NCBI GenBank assembly: GCA_019358975.1
Contig: JAHHIL010000021.1
Location: 1-64,000 of the forward strand
Origin: Trichocoleus desertorum ATA4-8-CV12
GTDB lineage: Bacteria; Cyanobacteriota; Cyanobacteriia; FACHB-46
Direction: 5' to 3'
DNA length: 64,000 nucleotides
The position numbers and the translations under genes were made by a program. The notes beneath the pieces were generated by a model. The model worked only from the letters and a program-made list of their open reading frames with translations, did no database searches and had not been told where the DNA came from. How positions within the stretch are numbered: position 1 is the first letter of the stretch; each line of letters starts with the position of its first letter. This document shows positions 43,105 to 51,377 of this stretch, one piece after another.

Positions 43105-44253
43105 TTACTGCGGTAGCACTTGCTTCAGCGCTGCGATCAGGCGATCGACACTTTCGGGGCGGCTGTTGTAGCCCATCAAGCCCACGCGCCAAACTTTGCC
43201 TGCTAGTTCGCCTAAACCTCCACCGACTTCAATATTGTGCTCGTTCAGGAGTTGACGGGCGATCGCTTTGCCATCCACACCTTCTGGAATTCGCACCGTA
43301 GTTAGGGTGGGAAGGCGGAACTCACGATCGACGTGGGGAGTCAGGCCAATCTCTTCCAGACTTTGCCAGAGGTATTCCACGTTCTTTTGGTGGCGCTGCC
43401 AGCAGTTCGCTAATCCTTCTTCACCAATCAGACGCAGGGCTTCTCGCAGGCCATAGTAGAGGTTGATGGGAGCCGTGTGGTGATAAACCCGCTCATTCCC
43501 CCAATATTTGCCCAGCAGGTTCATATCCAGATACCAGTTCGCCACCTTAGTTTGGCGTTGCTGCATTTTGGCGATCGCCCGTGGTCCCATCGTGAAGGGA
43601 GAAGCGCCAGGAGAACAACCTAGACCTTTTTGGCTGCAACTGTAGGCCAAGTCCACTTTCCACTCATCTAGGAAGATGGGCACACCACCCAGACTAGTAA
43701 CGGTATCGAGCAGCAACAAACAGTCAAACTCACGACACAGATCACCCACGCCTTCTATCGGTTGGCGGGCTCCGGTGGAAGTTTCGGCATGGACCAGAGC
43801 CAAAATCGCCGGACGGTGAGTTTCTAAAGCGGTGCGGAGTTCTTCTAGCGAGAAAACTTGGCCCCAAGGCTTGGTAATAGTCTGCATATTTGCGCCGTAG
43901 CGTCCTGCCATGTCCACCAAGCGATTGCCAAAGTAACCTGCGACACCCACCAGCACCACATCCCCTGGCTCGACGGTATTGGCGAGGGTCGCTTCCATAG
44001 CTGCTGTGCCCGTGCCGCTAACCGCGATCGTCAGGGGGTTTTCGGTTTGCCAGACGTAGCGCAACTGGGCTTGAATCTCGTCCATTAATTGCAGAAAAGC
44101 TGGATCAAGGTGGCCCACTGGCGTTTGGCTCATGGCGGCTAGCACATCCGGGTGAGCATTGGAGGGACCAGGCCCCAAGAGCAAGCGGGTAGGCGCGGCT
44201 AGAGGTGCGAGTTGCAATCGCTGAGCGTCGTTGATGGAAAGTGTTAATGTCAT
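43105..44253 (-). CDS. Alanine/serine-glyoxylate aminotransferase family protein
   Basis: The 382-residue PLP enzyme has LLLGPGPSNAHPDVLAAMS, HLDPAFLQLMDEI, VSGTGTAAMEA, LVHAETSTGARQPI, LLLDTVTSLGGVPI and the Schiff-base Lys in CSQKGLGCSPG. It matches alanine-glyoxylate/serine-glyoxylate aminotransferases of photorespiration. The start ATG 44253 is well placed. It converges with the Uma2 gene with no obvious operon partner. Confidence 0.9.
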   Translation of the reverse strand: MTLTLSINDAQRLQLAPLAAPTRLLLGPGPSNAHPDVLAAMSQTPVGHLDPAFLQLMDEIQAQLRYVWQTENPLTIAVSGTGTAAMEATLANTVEPGDVVLVGVAGYFGNRLVDMAGRYGANMQTITKPWGQVFSLEELRTALETHRPAILALVHAETSTGARQPIEGVGDLCREFDCLLLLDTVTSLGGVPIFLDEWKVDLAYSCSQKGLGCSPGASPFTMGPRAIAKMQQRQTKVANWYLDMNLLGKYWGNERVYHHTAPINLYYGLREALRLIGEEGLANCWQRHQKNVEYLWQSLEEIGLTPHVDREFRLPTLTTVRIPEGVDGKAIARQLLNEHNIEVGGGLGELAGKVWRVGLMGYNSRPESVDRLIAALKQVLPQ

Positions 44254-44429
44254 GGTCGGTTCTAAAGTTGTTCAGCGCATCAAGCAAGGCATACTCTCAA
44301 GTCTAAAGGCTGGTTGGACTCGAACCAAACTGCGTTAGATTTCATTATTTGAAGAGCTTGGCGATCGCGGAATCTAAATTCAGCAGTTTGTAGTCTAGGG
44401 GGCTAGCTCTCTCTTCAGTTTTAATCACT

Positions 44430-45815
44430 ATGAATACACCACCTCAGGGAATCCCCTCTCTCCCTGACCTCACCCATCCCCAGGAGTTGATCCAATTTGG
44501 GGAGCAGGGGATGAAGTTGTTTCTGCTATTTGTCGTGCTGACAGGTCTCCTGGGAGGTGCGATCGCGCTCCTCAATCTCTCCTTGGGTCGCCGCACCAAA
44601 GTTCTCTGGACAGAAACTTGGATGCCGCAGTACAGCCTGCTACTGCGAACCGTACAACATACCACCTTAATCCTGTTGATTGTGGTCAGTGGCTTTTTTC
44701 TCTGCTCCACGCTGGCCAACCGTTATCACCATTGGGAGCAATCCCGGATTGCCGCGATCGCTAGCAATGTCGCGGGAGAACGCCTAGAACATACCGCTCC
44801 ACAACTGCGATACACGGTGGAGGAACCCTATACAACTACCACGGTTGTGAATGGGCAAGTTGTGGAGGAGAAACGCACTCAGGAGGTCAGCCGCTTTCTT
44901 ACCCCCAACCGTACCCAGGTAGATGTGACGCTACGACAAACCACAGACCCCGCCACCAACCGCTTGCTCTATCAGGTTGGCTTTGATAGCAATTATGAAG
45001 TGGTTAATACTTTAGATACCACTGATGATTTTTTCTTTGAAACTCCGCCACCCGTGGGCTATACCTTATTGCAAGACTATCGGGTAGAACGGAATGGCCA
45101 GCGTCTACAGCCTTCTCAGCAAAGTAACTATAGCTTTCCTCTCCGTTTGGGTGCAGGTGAGTCGGCTCAGTTCCGGATTACCTACCAAGCTGTAGGTGGT
45201 CCGCGCTGGGTTTACAGTGCAGGGTCGCAGTTGCTTTCAAAATTTCGCTTAACGGCACTCGCCAGTTTTCCCGGTGCACAATTTGCCAGTGGTATTGTGC
45301 CCACAAAAATGCAACCGGAAGGGCGGGGGACTCGCTTCACTTGGGAGTTTGCCGATAATGTTTCGGTGTTGAATCCCTTTGGTGTTTTTACAGCTACGGC
45401 TCCAGTCCGCAATACAGGGGTGTTGCCTCGGTTGCTGCTTTTGGCTCCGGCGCTGCTGCTCTGGTGGCTGTTGGTTCTGTATCTTTCGGTGCCTTTGCGG
45501 CTGCGAGATGTGGCGATCGCCTCTGGAATTTTCTTCGCCAGTCTCTTGACTCTCACCTACCTCAGCCGCATTATCCCTGCTCCTTTTGCTTGGGCTATCC
45601 TGGCTCCCGTGATATTGTTTCTGGCTTGGGGTTTGGGAAGAAATCAACGCGCCTCAATTGCTGCGGCGATCGCGACTATCAGTGGTGCAATCCTACCTGT
45701 GTTTGGCTTGCTGGTGCCGTTTACAGGGCTGACGCTGAGTTTGGCAGGGCTACTCTCGGTCGTTTGGCTCACCCTCCGTCACTGGTACGGCTGGCAACCC
45801 CGTTCTGCCAAGTAA
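44430..45815 (+). CDS. Conserved membrane protein with periplasmic beta-rich domain
   Basis: The 461-residue protein has two N-terminal spans (KLFLLFVVLTGLLGGAIALL; TLILLIVVSGFFLCSTLAN), a large extracytoplasmic domain (about 100-320; YTVEEPYTTTTVVNGQVVEE and RNGQRLQPSQ), and four or five C-terminal spans (VLPRLLLLAPALLLWWLLV and so on). No enzyme motif is seen. It may be an envelope protein of unknown role. It precedes the TraX-like gene by 45 nt on the same strand, suggesting a small operon. Confidence 0.65.
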   Translation: MNTPPQGIPSLPDLTHPQELIQFGEQGMKLFLLFVVLTGLLGGAIALLNLSLGRRTKVLWTETWMPQYSLLLRTVQHTTLILLIVVSGFFLCSTLANRYHHWEQSRIAAIASNVAGERLEHTAPQLRYTVEEPYTTTTVVNGQVVEEKRTQEVSRFLTPNRTQVDVTLRQTTDPATNRLLYQVGFDSNYEVVNTLDTTDDFFFETPPPVGYTLLQDYRVERNGQRLQPSQQSNYSFPLRLGAGESAQFRITYQAVGGPRWVYSAGSQLLSKFRLTALASFPGAQFASGIVPTKMQPEGRGTRFTWEFADNVSVLNPFGVFTATAPVRNTGVLPRLLLLAPALLLWWLLVLYLSVPLRLRDVAIASGIFFASLLTLTYLSRIIPAPFAWAILAPVILFLAWGLGRNQRASIAAAIATISGAILPVFGLLVPFTGLTLSLAGLLSVVWLTLRHWYGWQPRSAK

Positions 45816-45860
45816 CTAAACAGTTAGACTGCAAATAGTGTTCTATTCAAGCCCCCACCC

Positions 45861-46496
45861 ATGCCGTTGCAGCTGAATAACTTCCACATCAAGCTTTTGG
45901 CTGCAATCCTTATGGTGATTGACCATGTGGGGGTAGTTTTCTTTCCCAATGTCCTAGCATTCCGTATGGTAGGTCGTCTCAGCTTTCCTTTATTTGCGTG
46001 GCTGCTGGCGCAGGGAGAACAACATACTCGTAACGTAGAGCGCTATCTACTCAGGCTGCTGGTGTTAGGCATTGTCAGTCAGCCACTGTATGTGCTGGCC
46101 TTGCAGGGCGAATTCCTCAATATTCTATTTACGCTGACGTTAGGAGTGACGATGTTGCGGTTGAGCCGCCACTGGCCAGAACTACGCTATGGAATTTTGG
46201 CGGCGAGTATGATTGCGGCAGAACTGCTGAAGTTTGAATATGGCGCTTATGGGATTGCAATCATTGGGCTGTTATCTCAGTTTCGCTCCACCTATTACTG
46301 GTGGGGGATCTGGCTAGGATTACATCTCTTTTTAGCGATCGCTTCCAGTGAATTTGGCTTATTTCAACTCCCTGCTGCATTGGCTCCATTATTGTTGCTA
46401 ATAACAAACCAGCAGAAGGGGCCGACGATGCGCTGGTTTTATACCTTTTACCCGGCTCATCTACTGTTGATTTGGGCTGTGGTTCGTAGCCAGTGA
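45861..46496 (+). CDS. TraX family membrane protein
   Basis: The 211-residue polytopic protein has the TraX pattern: KLLAAILMVIDHVGVVFFPN, FRMVGRLSFPLFAWLLAQGE, RYLLRLLVLGIVSQPLYVLA, FTLTLGVTML, ending FYTFYPAHLLLIW. In conjugative plasmids TraX acetylates pilin; chromosomal homologues have unknown acyl-transfer roles. It overlaps the convergent DUF2809 gene by about 40 bases at their 3' ends. Confidence 0.85.
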   Translation: MPLQLNNFHIKLLAAILMVIDHVGVVFFPNVLAFRMVGRLSFPLFAWLLAQGEQHTRNVERYLLRLLVLGIVSQPLYVLALQGEFLNILFTLTLGVTMLRLSRHWPELRYGILAASMIAAELLKFEYGAYGIAIIGLLSQFRSTYYWWGIWLGLHLFLAIASSEFGLFQLPAALAPLLLLITNQQKGPTMRWFYTFYPAHLLLIWAVVRSQ

Positions 46497-46888
46497 CGGA
46501 GCGATCGCAGCCCCAGCCAACCGATAAAGCTGCCAATAAAATAGCTAGAAAAATCTGACCAAGTAAATGTATTTCCTAGTATGAGTCGGCCTGGTAAGGT
46601 TGCGCGCAAAGCTTGTAGCCACGGAGGTTGCCAAAGTTGCAAAAATTCTAAACCACAGGTAGCAAGGCAGACACCTGCTGCAATCCTAAAAGGAGATGTA
46701 TTTGGCCAGAATAGCGCCACTAAAAAGATCCAAAAGATTTCGTAGGCGACACTGCCCGCCCCATCATTGAACCAAGCAGGGCCAAACTTAGAGAAGCGAA
46801 CCCCATAACCGAGAGGTGCGATCGCCAAAATACTCAGAAATAAGGCAATTCGATATTTCAGCCAGTCACGGTGAGATGGAGTAGCCAT
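46457..46888 (-). CDS. DUF2809 family membrane protein
   Basis: The 143-residue protein has four hydrophobic spans: KYRIALFLSILAIAPLGYGV, FWIFLVALFWP, IAAGVCLATCGLEFLQLWQP, FSSYFIGSFIGWLGL. The RLILGNTFTWSDFSSYFIG stretch is typical of DUF2809. Function unknown. It overlaps the convergent TraX gene at the 3' end. Confidence 0.8.
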   Translation of the reverse strand: MATPSHRDWLKYRIALFLSILAIAPLGYGVRFSKFGPAWFNDGAGSVAYEIFWIFLVALFWPNTSPFRIAAGVCLATCGLEFLQLWQPPWLQALRATLPGRLILGNTFTWSDFSSYFIGSFIGWLGLRSLRHWLRTTAQINSR

Positions 46889-46891
46889 GCG

Positions 46892-47110
46892 CTAGGGTGC
46901 TGAGAGAGTCTGCTCTCGGCTAAGGTTGTCACGGGCTAAAAGTTCTAATTTGGCCTGCATGTAAGGAGGCAACAAGCTCAGCAAAAGTTGATTGAATCGT
47001 GAATGACTCAACGCCAAGCGGTTGCAATAGTTTTTGCCAGTCTAAAAATAGCTCATCAGTCAGTGCTTGCACGACGCGAGGTTGAGTAGACAGTCTAGAA
47101 GTGGAGTGGA
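46892..47110 (-). pseudogene. Possible frameshifted gene remnant beside the IS element
   Basis: On the minus strand, one frame encodes VVQALTDELFLDWQKLLQPL, then loses coding character and stops at 46929-46931. An overlapping frame continues as SRFNQLLLSLLPPYMQAKLELLARDNLS and ends at 46892. This looks like a broken gene whose upstream part was lost when the IS inserted. No family is named with confidence. Confidence 0.3.
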
Positions 47111-47152
47111 TACCATTAGTTCTTGAGGCTTATCTATTCTGAAGATTGACAC

Positions 47153-47175
47153 TCCCAGGGCTAAAGCACGTGGGA
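47153..47175. repeat. IS right-end hairpin
   Basis: TCCCA (47153-47157) pairs with TGGGA (47171-47175) around GGGCTAAAGCACG. The sequence is the typical subterminal hairpin near the right end of cyanobacterial TnpB elements and should lie in the 3' part of the omega RNA. Confidence 0.65.
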
Positions 47176-47184
47176 TTCTTGGCT

Positions 47185-48375
47185 CTACGAAGTCACTTGC
47201 TCAGACAGGATTGCTCCAGCCAGAGTAGCGGTGTCTTCTCCCCAAGCGTTGCTTGCATCTCGTGCAAAAGTTCCGGTATGCCCTACCGTACTCAATCCTC
47301 GACTCAGGATGTTTCTAGCCGCATTGTGGTCACGGTCTAGCACAGTCCCACACTGGCAAGCATGGGTTCTCGTGCTGAGTGACTTCTTGACCACCACTCC
47401 ACAGCTAGAGCATTCTTGGCTCGTCCCATGCGGCGGTACAGCAATGGTGATCTTCTTGAACACCTTGCCAAAATATTCCAGCCACACCCGGAACTGATAC
47501 CAAGATGCGTCGTTAATCGACTTGGCAAGACAATGATTCCGCACCATGTTTTTGATGCTCAAATCTTCATAGGCGATCAAGTCGTTAGACTGAACGACGC
47601 ACCGCGCTAACTTCACAGCGTGGTCTTTACGTTGCCGACTTATTTTGAGATGGCGCTTACCTAAAATCTGCCTTGCTTTGCGTCTGTTGTTTGACCCTTT
47701 GACCCGCTTTGACACGCGCCTTTGAGCCTGTTTTAATCTGCGTTCACTCTTACGGAGAAAACGCGGATTCTCAACCATCACGCCATTGGAGTCGGTGTAA
47801 AACTCTTTGAGTCCTACATCGAGTCCGATGGCACTGCCTGATGCTTCAACCGACTCAGAACGATCGACCGACACACAGAACTGAACGTAGTACCCATCAG
47901 CCCGCTTTACCAGTCGCACTCGCTTGATTTGGTCGCTCTGGTAGAAGTGGAGATCGCGGGTGCCTTTTAGCTTCAGGGTGCCGATTCCCTTTTTGTCGGT
48001 GAAAGTGATAGATTTCCGGTTTTCAGCCAGCTTCCACCCGGATGATTTGTATTCAACCGAGCGATTGTCCTTCTGAAACTGGGGAAATCCTTTCTTGCCA
48101 GGGAGTTGCTTCTTGCAGTTGTCGTAAAAGCGACTGATTGCAGACCAAGCGCGTTCAGCCGCAGCTTGACGCGCCATTGAGTTGAGTTCATTGGCAAAGG
48201 AAAACTCTTTGGCGAGGACAGCGCAGTATTTATTGAGGTCGTATTGAGTCTTACCCAACCCATCCATCCAAAAGCGCAAAGCCTTGTTACGAATGAATTG
48301 AACGGTTCTCAGAGCCTCATTAATGGCGCTGAACTGCGTTGATTTTCCGTAAGCCTTAAACTCAAGTACAATCAT
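47185..48375 (-). CDS. tnpB: TnpB RNA-guided nuclease
   Basis: The 396-residue protein has a complete TnpB catalytic core: RuvC D186 (AIGLDVG), E270 (AYEDLS) and D349 (DRDHNAARN), plus a zinc finger with C322, C325, C340 and C342. An N-terminal wedge/REC part precedes these. TnpB cuts DNA guided by an omega RNA made from the element's right end and promotes retention of the element. All residues are intact, so it is probably active. The start ATG 48375 is about 50 nt inside the left-end stem-loop. Confidence 0.93.
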   Translation of the reverse strand: MIVLEFKAYGKSTQFSAINEALRTVQFIRNKALRFWMDGLGKTQYDLNKYCAVLAKEFSFANELNSMARQAAAERAWSAISRFYDNCKKQLPGKKGFPQFQKDNRSVEYKSSGWKLAENRKSITFTDKKGIGTLKLKGTRDLHFYQSDQIKRVRLVKRADGYYVQFCVSVDRSESVEASGSAIGLDVGLKEFYTDSNGVMVENPRFLRKSERRLKQAQRRVSKRVKGSNNRRKARQILGKRHLKISRQRKDHAVKLARCVVQSNDLIAYEDLSIKNMVRNHCLAKSINDASWYQFRVWLEYFGKVFKKITIAVPPHGTSQECSSCGVVVKKSLSTRTHACQCGTVLDRDHNAARNILSRGLSTVGHTGTFARDASNAWGEDTATLAGAILSEQVTS

Positions 48376-48423
48376 CCCCTTATATTATCACAGTCTACAT
48401 AAAATTATTCATCTACGACTCAC

Positions 48424-48464
48424 CGCCTTATATCCCACATACTTTAGCGGTGGGATATAAGGCG
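48424..48464. repeat. IS left-end perfect hairpin
   Basis: CGCCTTATATCCCA (48424-48437) and TGGGATATAAGGCG (48451-48464) are perfect reverse complements with a 13-nt loop. It is the subterminal palindrome of the left end and lies about 22 nt from the LysR stop codon. Confidence 0.8.
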
Positions 48465-48485
48465 ATTTCTATAAAATGGTGTACC

Positions 48486-49442
48486 TTAGACCAAATTAAC
48501 CAAATTCTTCAATTCAGATGACCATCCTACAGTATTTCTCAAATCTGCAATTTGCTTTCCTTCCTCTTGCAAATAGTCGAAGAAAGTTTGAGCGACAACA
48601 GAAAGCTGCTTGCCTGTAGGATAGACTACATACCAATGTCGCAGGATGGGAAAATGTTCAACATTCAAAATACTGAATTGTCCGTGGTTCCCCTCCAAAT
48701 TTAAGCTATGCAGCGAAAGCACAGAGATGCCTAAACCCCCGGCGATCGCTTGCTTAATCGCTTCATTGCTGCCAATTTCGAGCTTGACCTTGATTGGAAT
48801 CCCATAGCGATCGAACAATTCCTGTACCACTTTGCGGGTTCCAGAACCAGGCTCCCGCATAATAAACGGTTCTTCTGCTAATTGCTTGAGAGAGATATGT
48901 TTGGCATGCGCTAAAGGATGATTGGGAGGAGCCAAGACTACTAAGGGATTTTCGACAAAGGCATAGGATTGAAGATCCAGATGCTCTGGTGGCTGGCTCA
49001 CAATATAGAGATCGTCCATGTTCCCTGTCATCCGCTCTAGCACCCGTTCGTGATTGGTCACTTTCAGCGACACATCAATACCGGGATAGCGCTGGCAAAA
49101 CGGCCCCAGCAATCGAGGTACAACATATTTTGCAGTTGTAATGACTGCGAGACGTAGTTGCCCCTGCTTAAGACCCTTCATATTCGCCACAGCCATTTCT
49201 AGCAAAGAGAGGCGCTCAAAAATCTCACGGCAAGTCACAAGGAGTTCTTGCCCAGCATCTGTCAAGAAAAGCCGCTTACCCACTTGCTCGAACAAAGGCA
49301 AGCCGATCGCTTGAGAGAGTTGCTTCACCTGCATGGAAATGGTGGGCTGAGTCAAAAAAAGTTCTTCAGCAGCACGAGTGAAACTGCAATGGCGAGCTGC
49401 CGCTTCAAAGACTTGGAGCTGGTGGAGTGTAATTTGTCTCAC
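48486..49442 (-). CDS. LysR-type regulator, CmpR/RbcR family
   Basis: The 318-residue protein has an N-terminal winged helix (ITLHQLQVFEAAARHCSFTR AAEELFLTQPTISMQVKQLS) and a periplasmic-binding-like effector domain beginning RLAVITTAKYVVPRLLGPFC. These stretches match CmpR/RbcR/NdhR-type carbon regulators, which control bicarbonate uptake or RuBisCO genes. The window also contains an sbtA operon, but there is no evidence that this regulator controls it. The start GTG 49442 has GGAG 9 nt upstream. Confidence 0.88.
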   Translation of the reverse strand: MRQITLHQLQVFEAAARHCSFTRAAEELFLTQPTISMQVKQLSQAIGLPLFEQVGKRLFLTDAGQELLVTCREIFERLSLLEMAVANMKGLKQGQLRLAVITTAKYVVPRLLGPFCQRYPGIDVSLKVTNHERVLERMTGNMDDLYIVSQPPEHLDLQSYAFVENPLVVLAPPNHPLAHAKHISLKQLAEEPFIMREPGSGTRKVVQELFDRYGIPIKVKLEIGSNEAIKQAIAGGLGISVLSLHSLNLEGNHGQFSILNVEHFPILRHWYVVYPTGKQLSVVAQTFFDYLQEEGKQIADLRNTVGWSSELKNLVNLV

Positions 49443-49467
49443 AGGTGCTACTCCGAAATGAATGATT

Positions 49468-49485
49468 CATAGATAGAATTCTATG
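49468..49485. promoter_or_regulatory. Palindromic operator candidate upstream of the LysR gene
   Basis: CATAGATAGAATTCTATG contains the perfect 12-bp palindrome ATAGAATTCTAT and a second pair CATAGA/TCTATG. It lies 26-43 nt upstream of the LysR start, a usual place for an autoregulatory LysR box. Binding is inferred only from position and symmetry. Confidence 0.4.
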
Positions 49486-49925
49486 ATAATTATTTTCAAA
49501 GTCAATTTTTACTTATACATTTATCAGCATATCATCTTAGTCAAGAGCCTCTGCAATCTCTTGCCAAACGCTACAGCTCTGTTATAGAAAACCGTCTGGG
49601 ATGAAGTAAACTTTGCTGTCAAATTGATCCTATTTTTGCTACTTCTTTTAAGCTAAGAGGTAAGAAGCTGCCATTGGTAAGTTTCCTAAGACAGTATCGG
49701 AGTAAGCAGTTACTATCACGTTGTTCGAAGCCCCTGTGTAAAGACGCTCCTGGGTGAACTTCTAGTCACAAACGACTTTTCTACTGCTTCAGACCCTTTC
49801 TCACCAGGTACCGTCAGATACTTTTTCTGTTTGACTACTGGCTATCTAACTGCTGACCATGATGCTGCCCAGCGCTAGCTCTCTTAGCGATCGCGCTGAT
49901 CTGTGTTGTAAGAGGATATGACATC
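49486..49925. other. Intergenic region without recognised gene
   Basis: About 440 bases lie between the LysR gene (leftward) and the Nif11-type gene (rightward). The left part is AT-rich. A HIP1 site lies near 49890. I see no coding frame or structured RNA that can be supported. Confidence 0.4.
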
Positions 49926-50156
49926 ATGACACAAGGTGCAGCCCAATTCTTTAAAGCGGCCACCCAGGACGAAGCCTTAAAGAACAAGCTAAAAGCGACT
50001 TCCAATCCGCAAACTTTCATTGAGATTGCGGCTCAAAGTGGCTATGAATTTACTTTGGAGGATCTTAGTACAGCCATTGAGCAACTTTCGGAAGCTGAAA
50101 TTGCGGCGATGATTAATCCTGGGATTGGTCCGCGTCAGCACATATTACCCAGGTGA
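49926..50156 (+). CDS. Nif11-type (NHLP) peptide precursor
   Basis: The 76-residue peptide has the Nif11 leader pattern: MTQGAAQFFKAATQDEALKN, then a Gly/Asn-type middle, YEFTLEDLSTAIEQL SEAEIAAMINPG. Such leaders belong to ribosomally made, modified peptides. The part after the leader (IGPRQHILPR) is only about 10 residues with no Cys, so it is either a very small core or a leader-only relic. No modification enzyme or transporter is nearby. The ribosome binding site is a weak GAGG. Confidence 0.75.
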   Translation: MTQGAAQFFKAATQDEALKNKLKATSNPQTFIEIAAQSGYEFTLEDLSTAIEQLSEAEIAAMINPGIGPRQHILPR

Positions 50157-50250
50157 ATCCTGGGAGTTAGCTTTAGTTAATAGCTTCACTCAATAGCCTG
50201 AGTAACATGTGTGACAGCTCAAGCGATCGCCCTATCCCTAAGCTCTCGCG

Positions 50251-50296
50251 TTTGCTCTCCTTGGTGTTTGCTCTCCTTGGTGTTTGCTCTCCTTGG
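50251..50296. repeat. 16-bp tandem repeat, nearly three copies
   Basis: TTTGCTCTCCTTGGTG occurs at 50251-50266 and 50267-50282, with a third partial copy at 50283-50296. It lies between the Nif11-type gene and the SDR stop codon, in non-coding DNA. Confidence 0.9.
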
Positions 50297-50303
50297 CGAT
50301 CGC

Positions 50304-51140
50304 CTACGTTTGGTCTTTTAACTGGAATGTTTTCCTGAAAACCCACTGCATTAGGCTGGGGAAAGCGCGATTCGCTGCAATTGACATATTTGCAGAACCG
50401 ACAACGACCTCGGCTTTTTTCTGGGCGATCGCACTCCAAATGGCCTGTGCCACATCTTCTGGTTTTTCTACCACAGGAACCTGGAGGACTTGTTCCAGTT
50501 GTGATTGACGAGCTTGCTGATCTTGAGTATCTTTACCCCGGAAGATCGCCCGCTGCATAAAGTTACTTTTGACCACGTTGGGATAGATGCCTGCGACATG
50601 AATCCCTTTGGGAGATAGCTCCGAGTGCAAGGACTCCGTCAGGCCAGTCACAGCAAATTTGGTTGTGCAGTAAGGAGTCAAATAAGGAACGGGAACTTTA
50701 CCACCAATGGAACTCACATTGACGATGGTGCCAGTGCCACGCTGGAGGAAGTGAGGGAGCAAGGCATGAATAGCATGGATATATCCCCATAAGTTAAGGT
50801 CGATAGCTTGGTGCCAGTCATCTAAAGAAAAGGCTTCGACAGGGCCAGAGAGATATATCCCAGCATTATTCACTAAGACGTCCAAGTGGCCGTAATGCCC
50901 TAGGGCTTTTTCCACTAATGTATTTACCTGCACCGGGTCTCTCATATCCGTTACCACAGGTAATACATCTCGTCCCAGCGATCGCACCTCTTGGGCTGCT
51001 GTTTCTAGTCGATCAGTATGCCGAGCGGCTAAAACTAAGTTGTAACCTTTGTGGGCCAGAAGTAGAGCGGTTGCTTTACCAATTCCTTCAGAACCACCTG
51101 TAATTAATGCTGTAGGAGCCATACCTAAACGAGTAAACAT
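50304..51140 (-). CDS. SDR family short-chain dehydrogenase
   Basis: The 278-residue protein is a classical SDR: ALITGGSEGIGKATALLLA for NAD(P), NNAGIYLSGPVEAFS, VNVSSIGGKVPVPYLTPYCTTK with catalytic Ser-Tyr-Lys, and GIYPNVVKSNF. A basic residue follows the second strand (AARHTDR), favouring NADP(H). The substrate is unknown. ATG 51140 has AGGAG 7 nt upstream. It converges with the Nif11-type gene. Confidence 0.88.
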   Translation of the reverse strand: MFTRLGMAPTALITGGSEGIGKATALLLAHKGYNLVLAARHTDRLETAAQEVRSLGRDVLPVVTDMRDPVQVNTLVEKALGHYGHLDVLVNNAGIYLSGPVEAFSLDDWHQAIDLNLWGYIHAIHALLPHFLQRGTGTIVNVSSIGGKVPVPYLTPYCTTKFAVTGLTESLHSELSPKGIHVAGIYPNVVKSNFMQRAIFRGKDTQDQQARQSQLEQVLQVPVVEKPEDVAQAIWSAIAQKKAEVVVGSANMSIAANRAFPSLMQWVFRKTFQLKDQT

Positions 51141-51377
51141 TGCTTTACTCCTACTAGCTTGTGTAACAATAGGTTAAAAACCCTCTCACTTTCGCTGGAT
51201 GTTCATTGTAAACCGGGTATAGATTGATTCAGACCCTACTATTGCTAGCTTTCAGGTCAGAAATAGCGTTATTACGGCCAATTTTGGGATTAATGGATGT
51301 TGATGGTTGAGTTATTGAGTTTCGCTGCTGAGCCTGGAGTTTTGGGCTTACCAAAGGTTGGGAGCTATTGACATCCA

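Larger units (their letters stand above)
47146..48470 (-). mobile_element. IS200/IS605-type element carrying only tnpB
   Basis: The right end is recognisable by the terminal GGGAGTGTCAA (minus-strand reading, ending at 47146) and an imperfect hairpin TCCCA/TGGGA (47153-47175). The left end contains a perfect 14-bp stem (48424-48437 with 48451-48464). Only tnpB lies between, so a TnpA transposase would have to be supplied in trans. The exact left boundary is uncertain. As is usual for the family, no target-site duplication is seen. Confidence 0.8.

Noticed and set aside
49726-49925. Possible structured RNA upstream of the Nif11-type gene
   Set aside because: No stem of more than a few base pairs or known riboswitch core was found.
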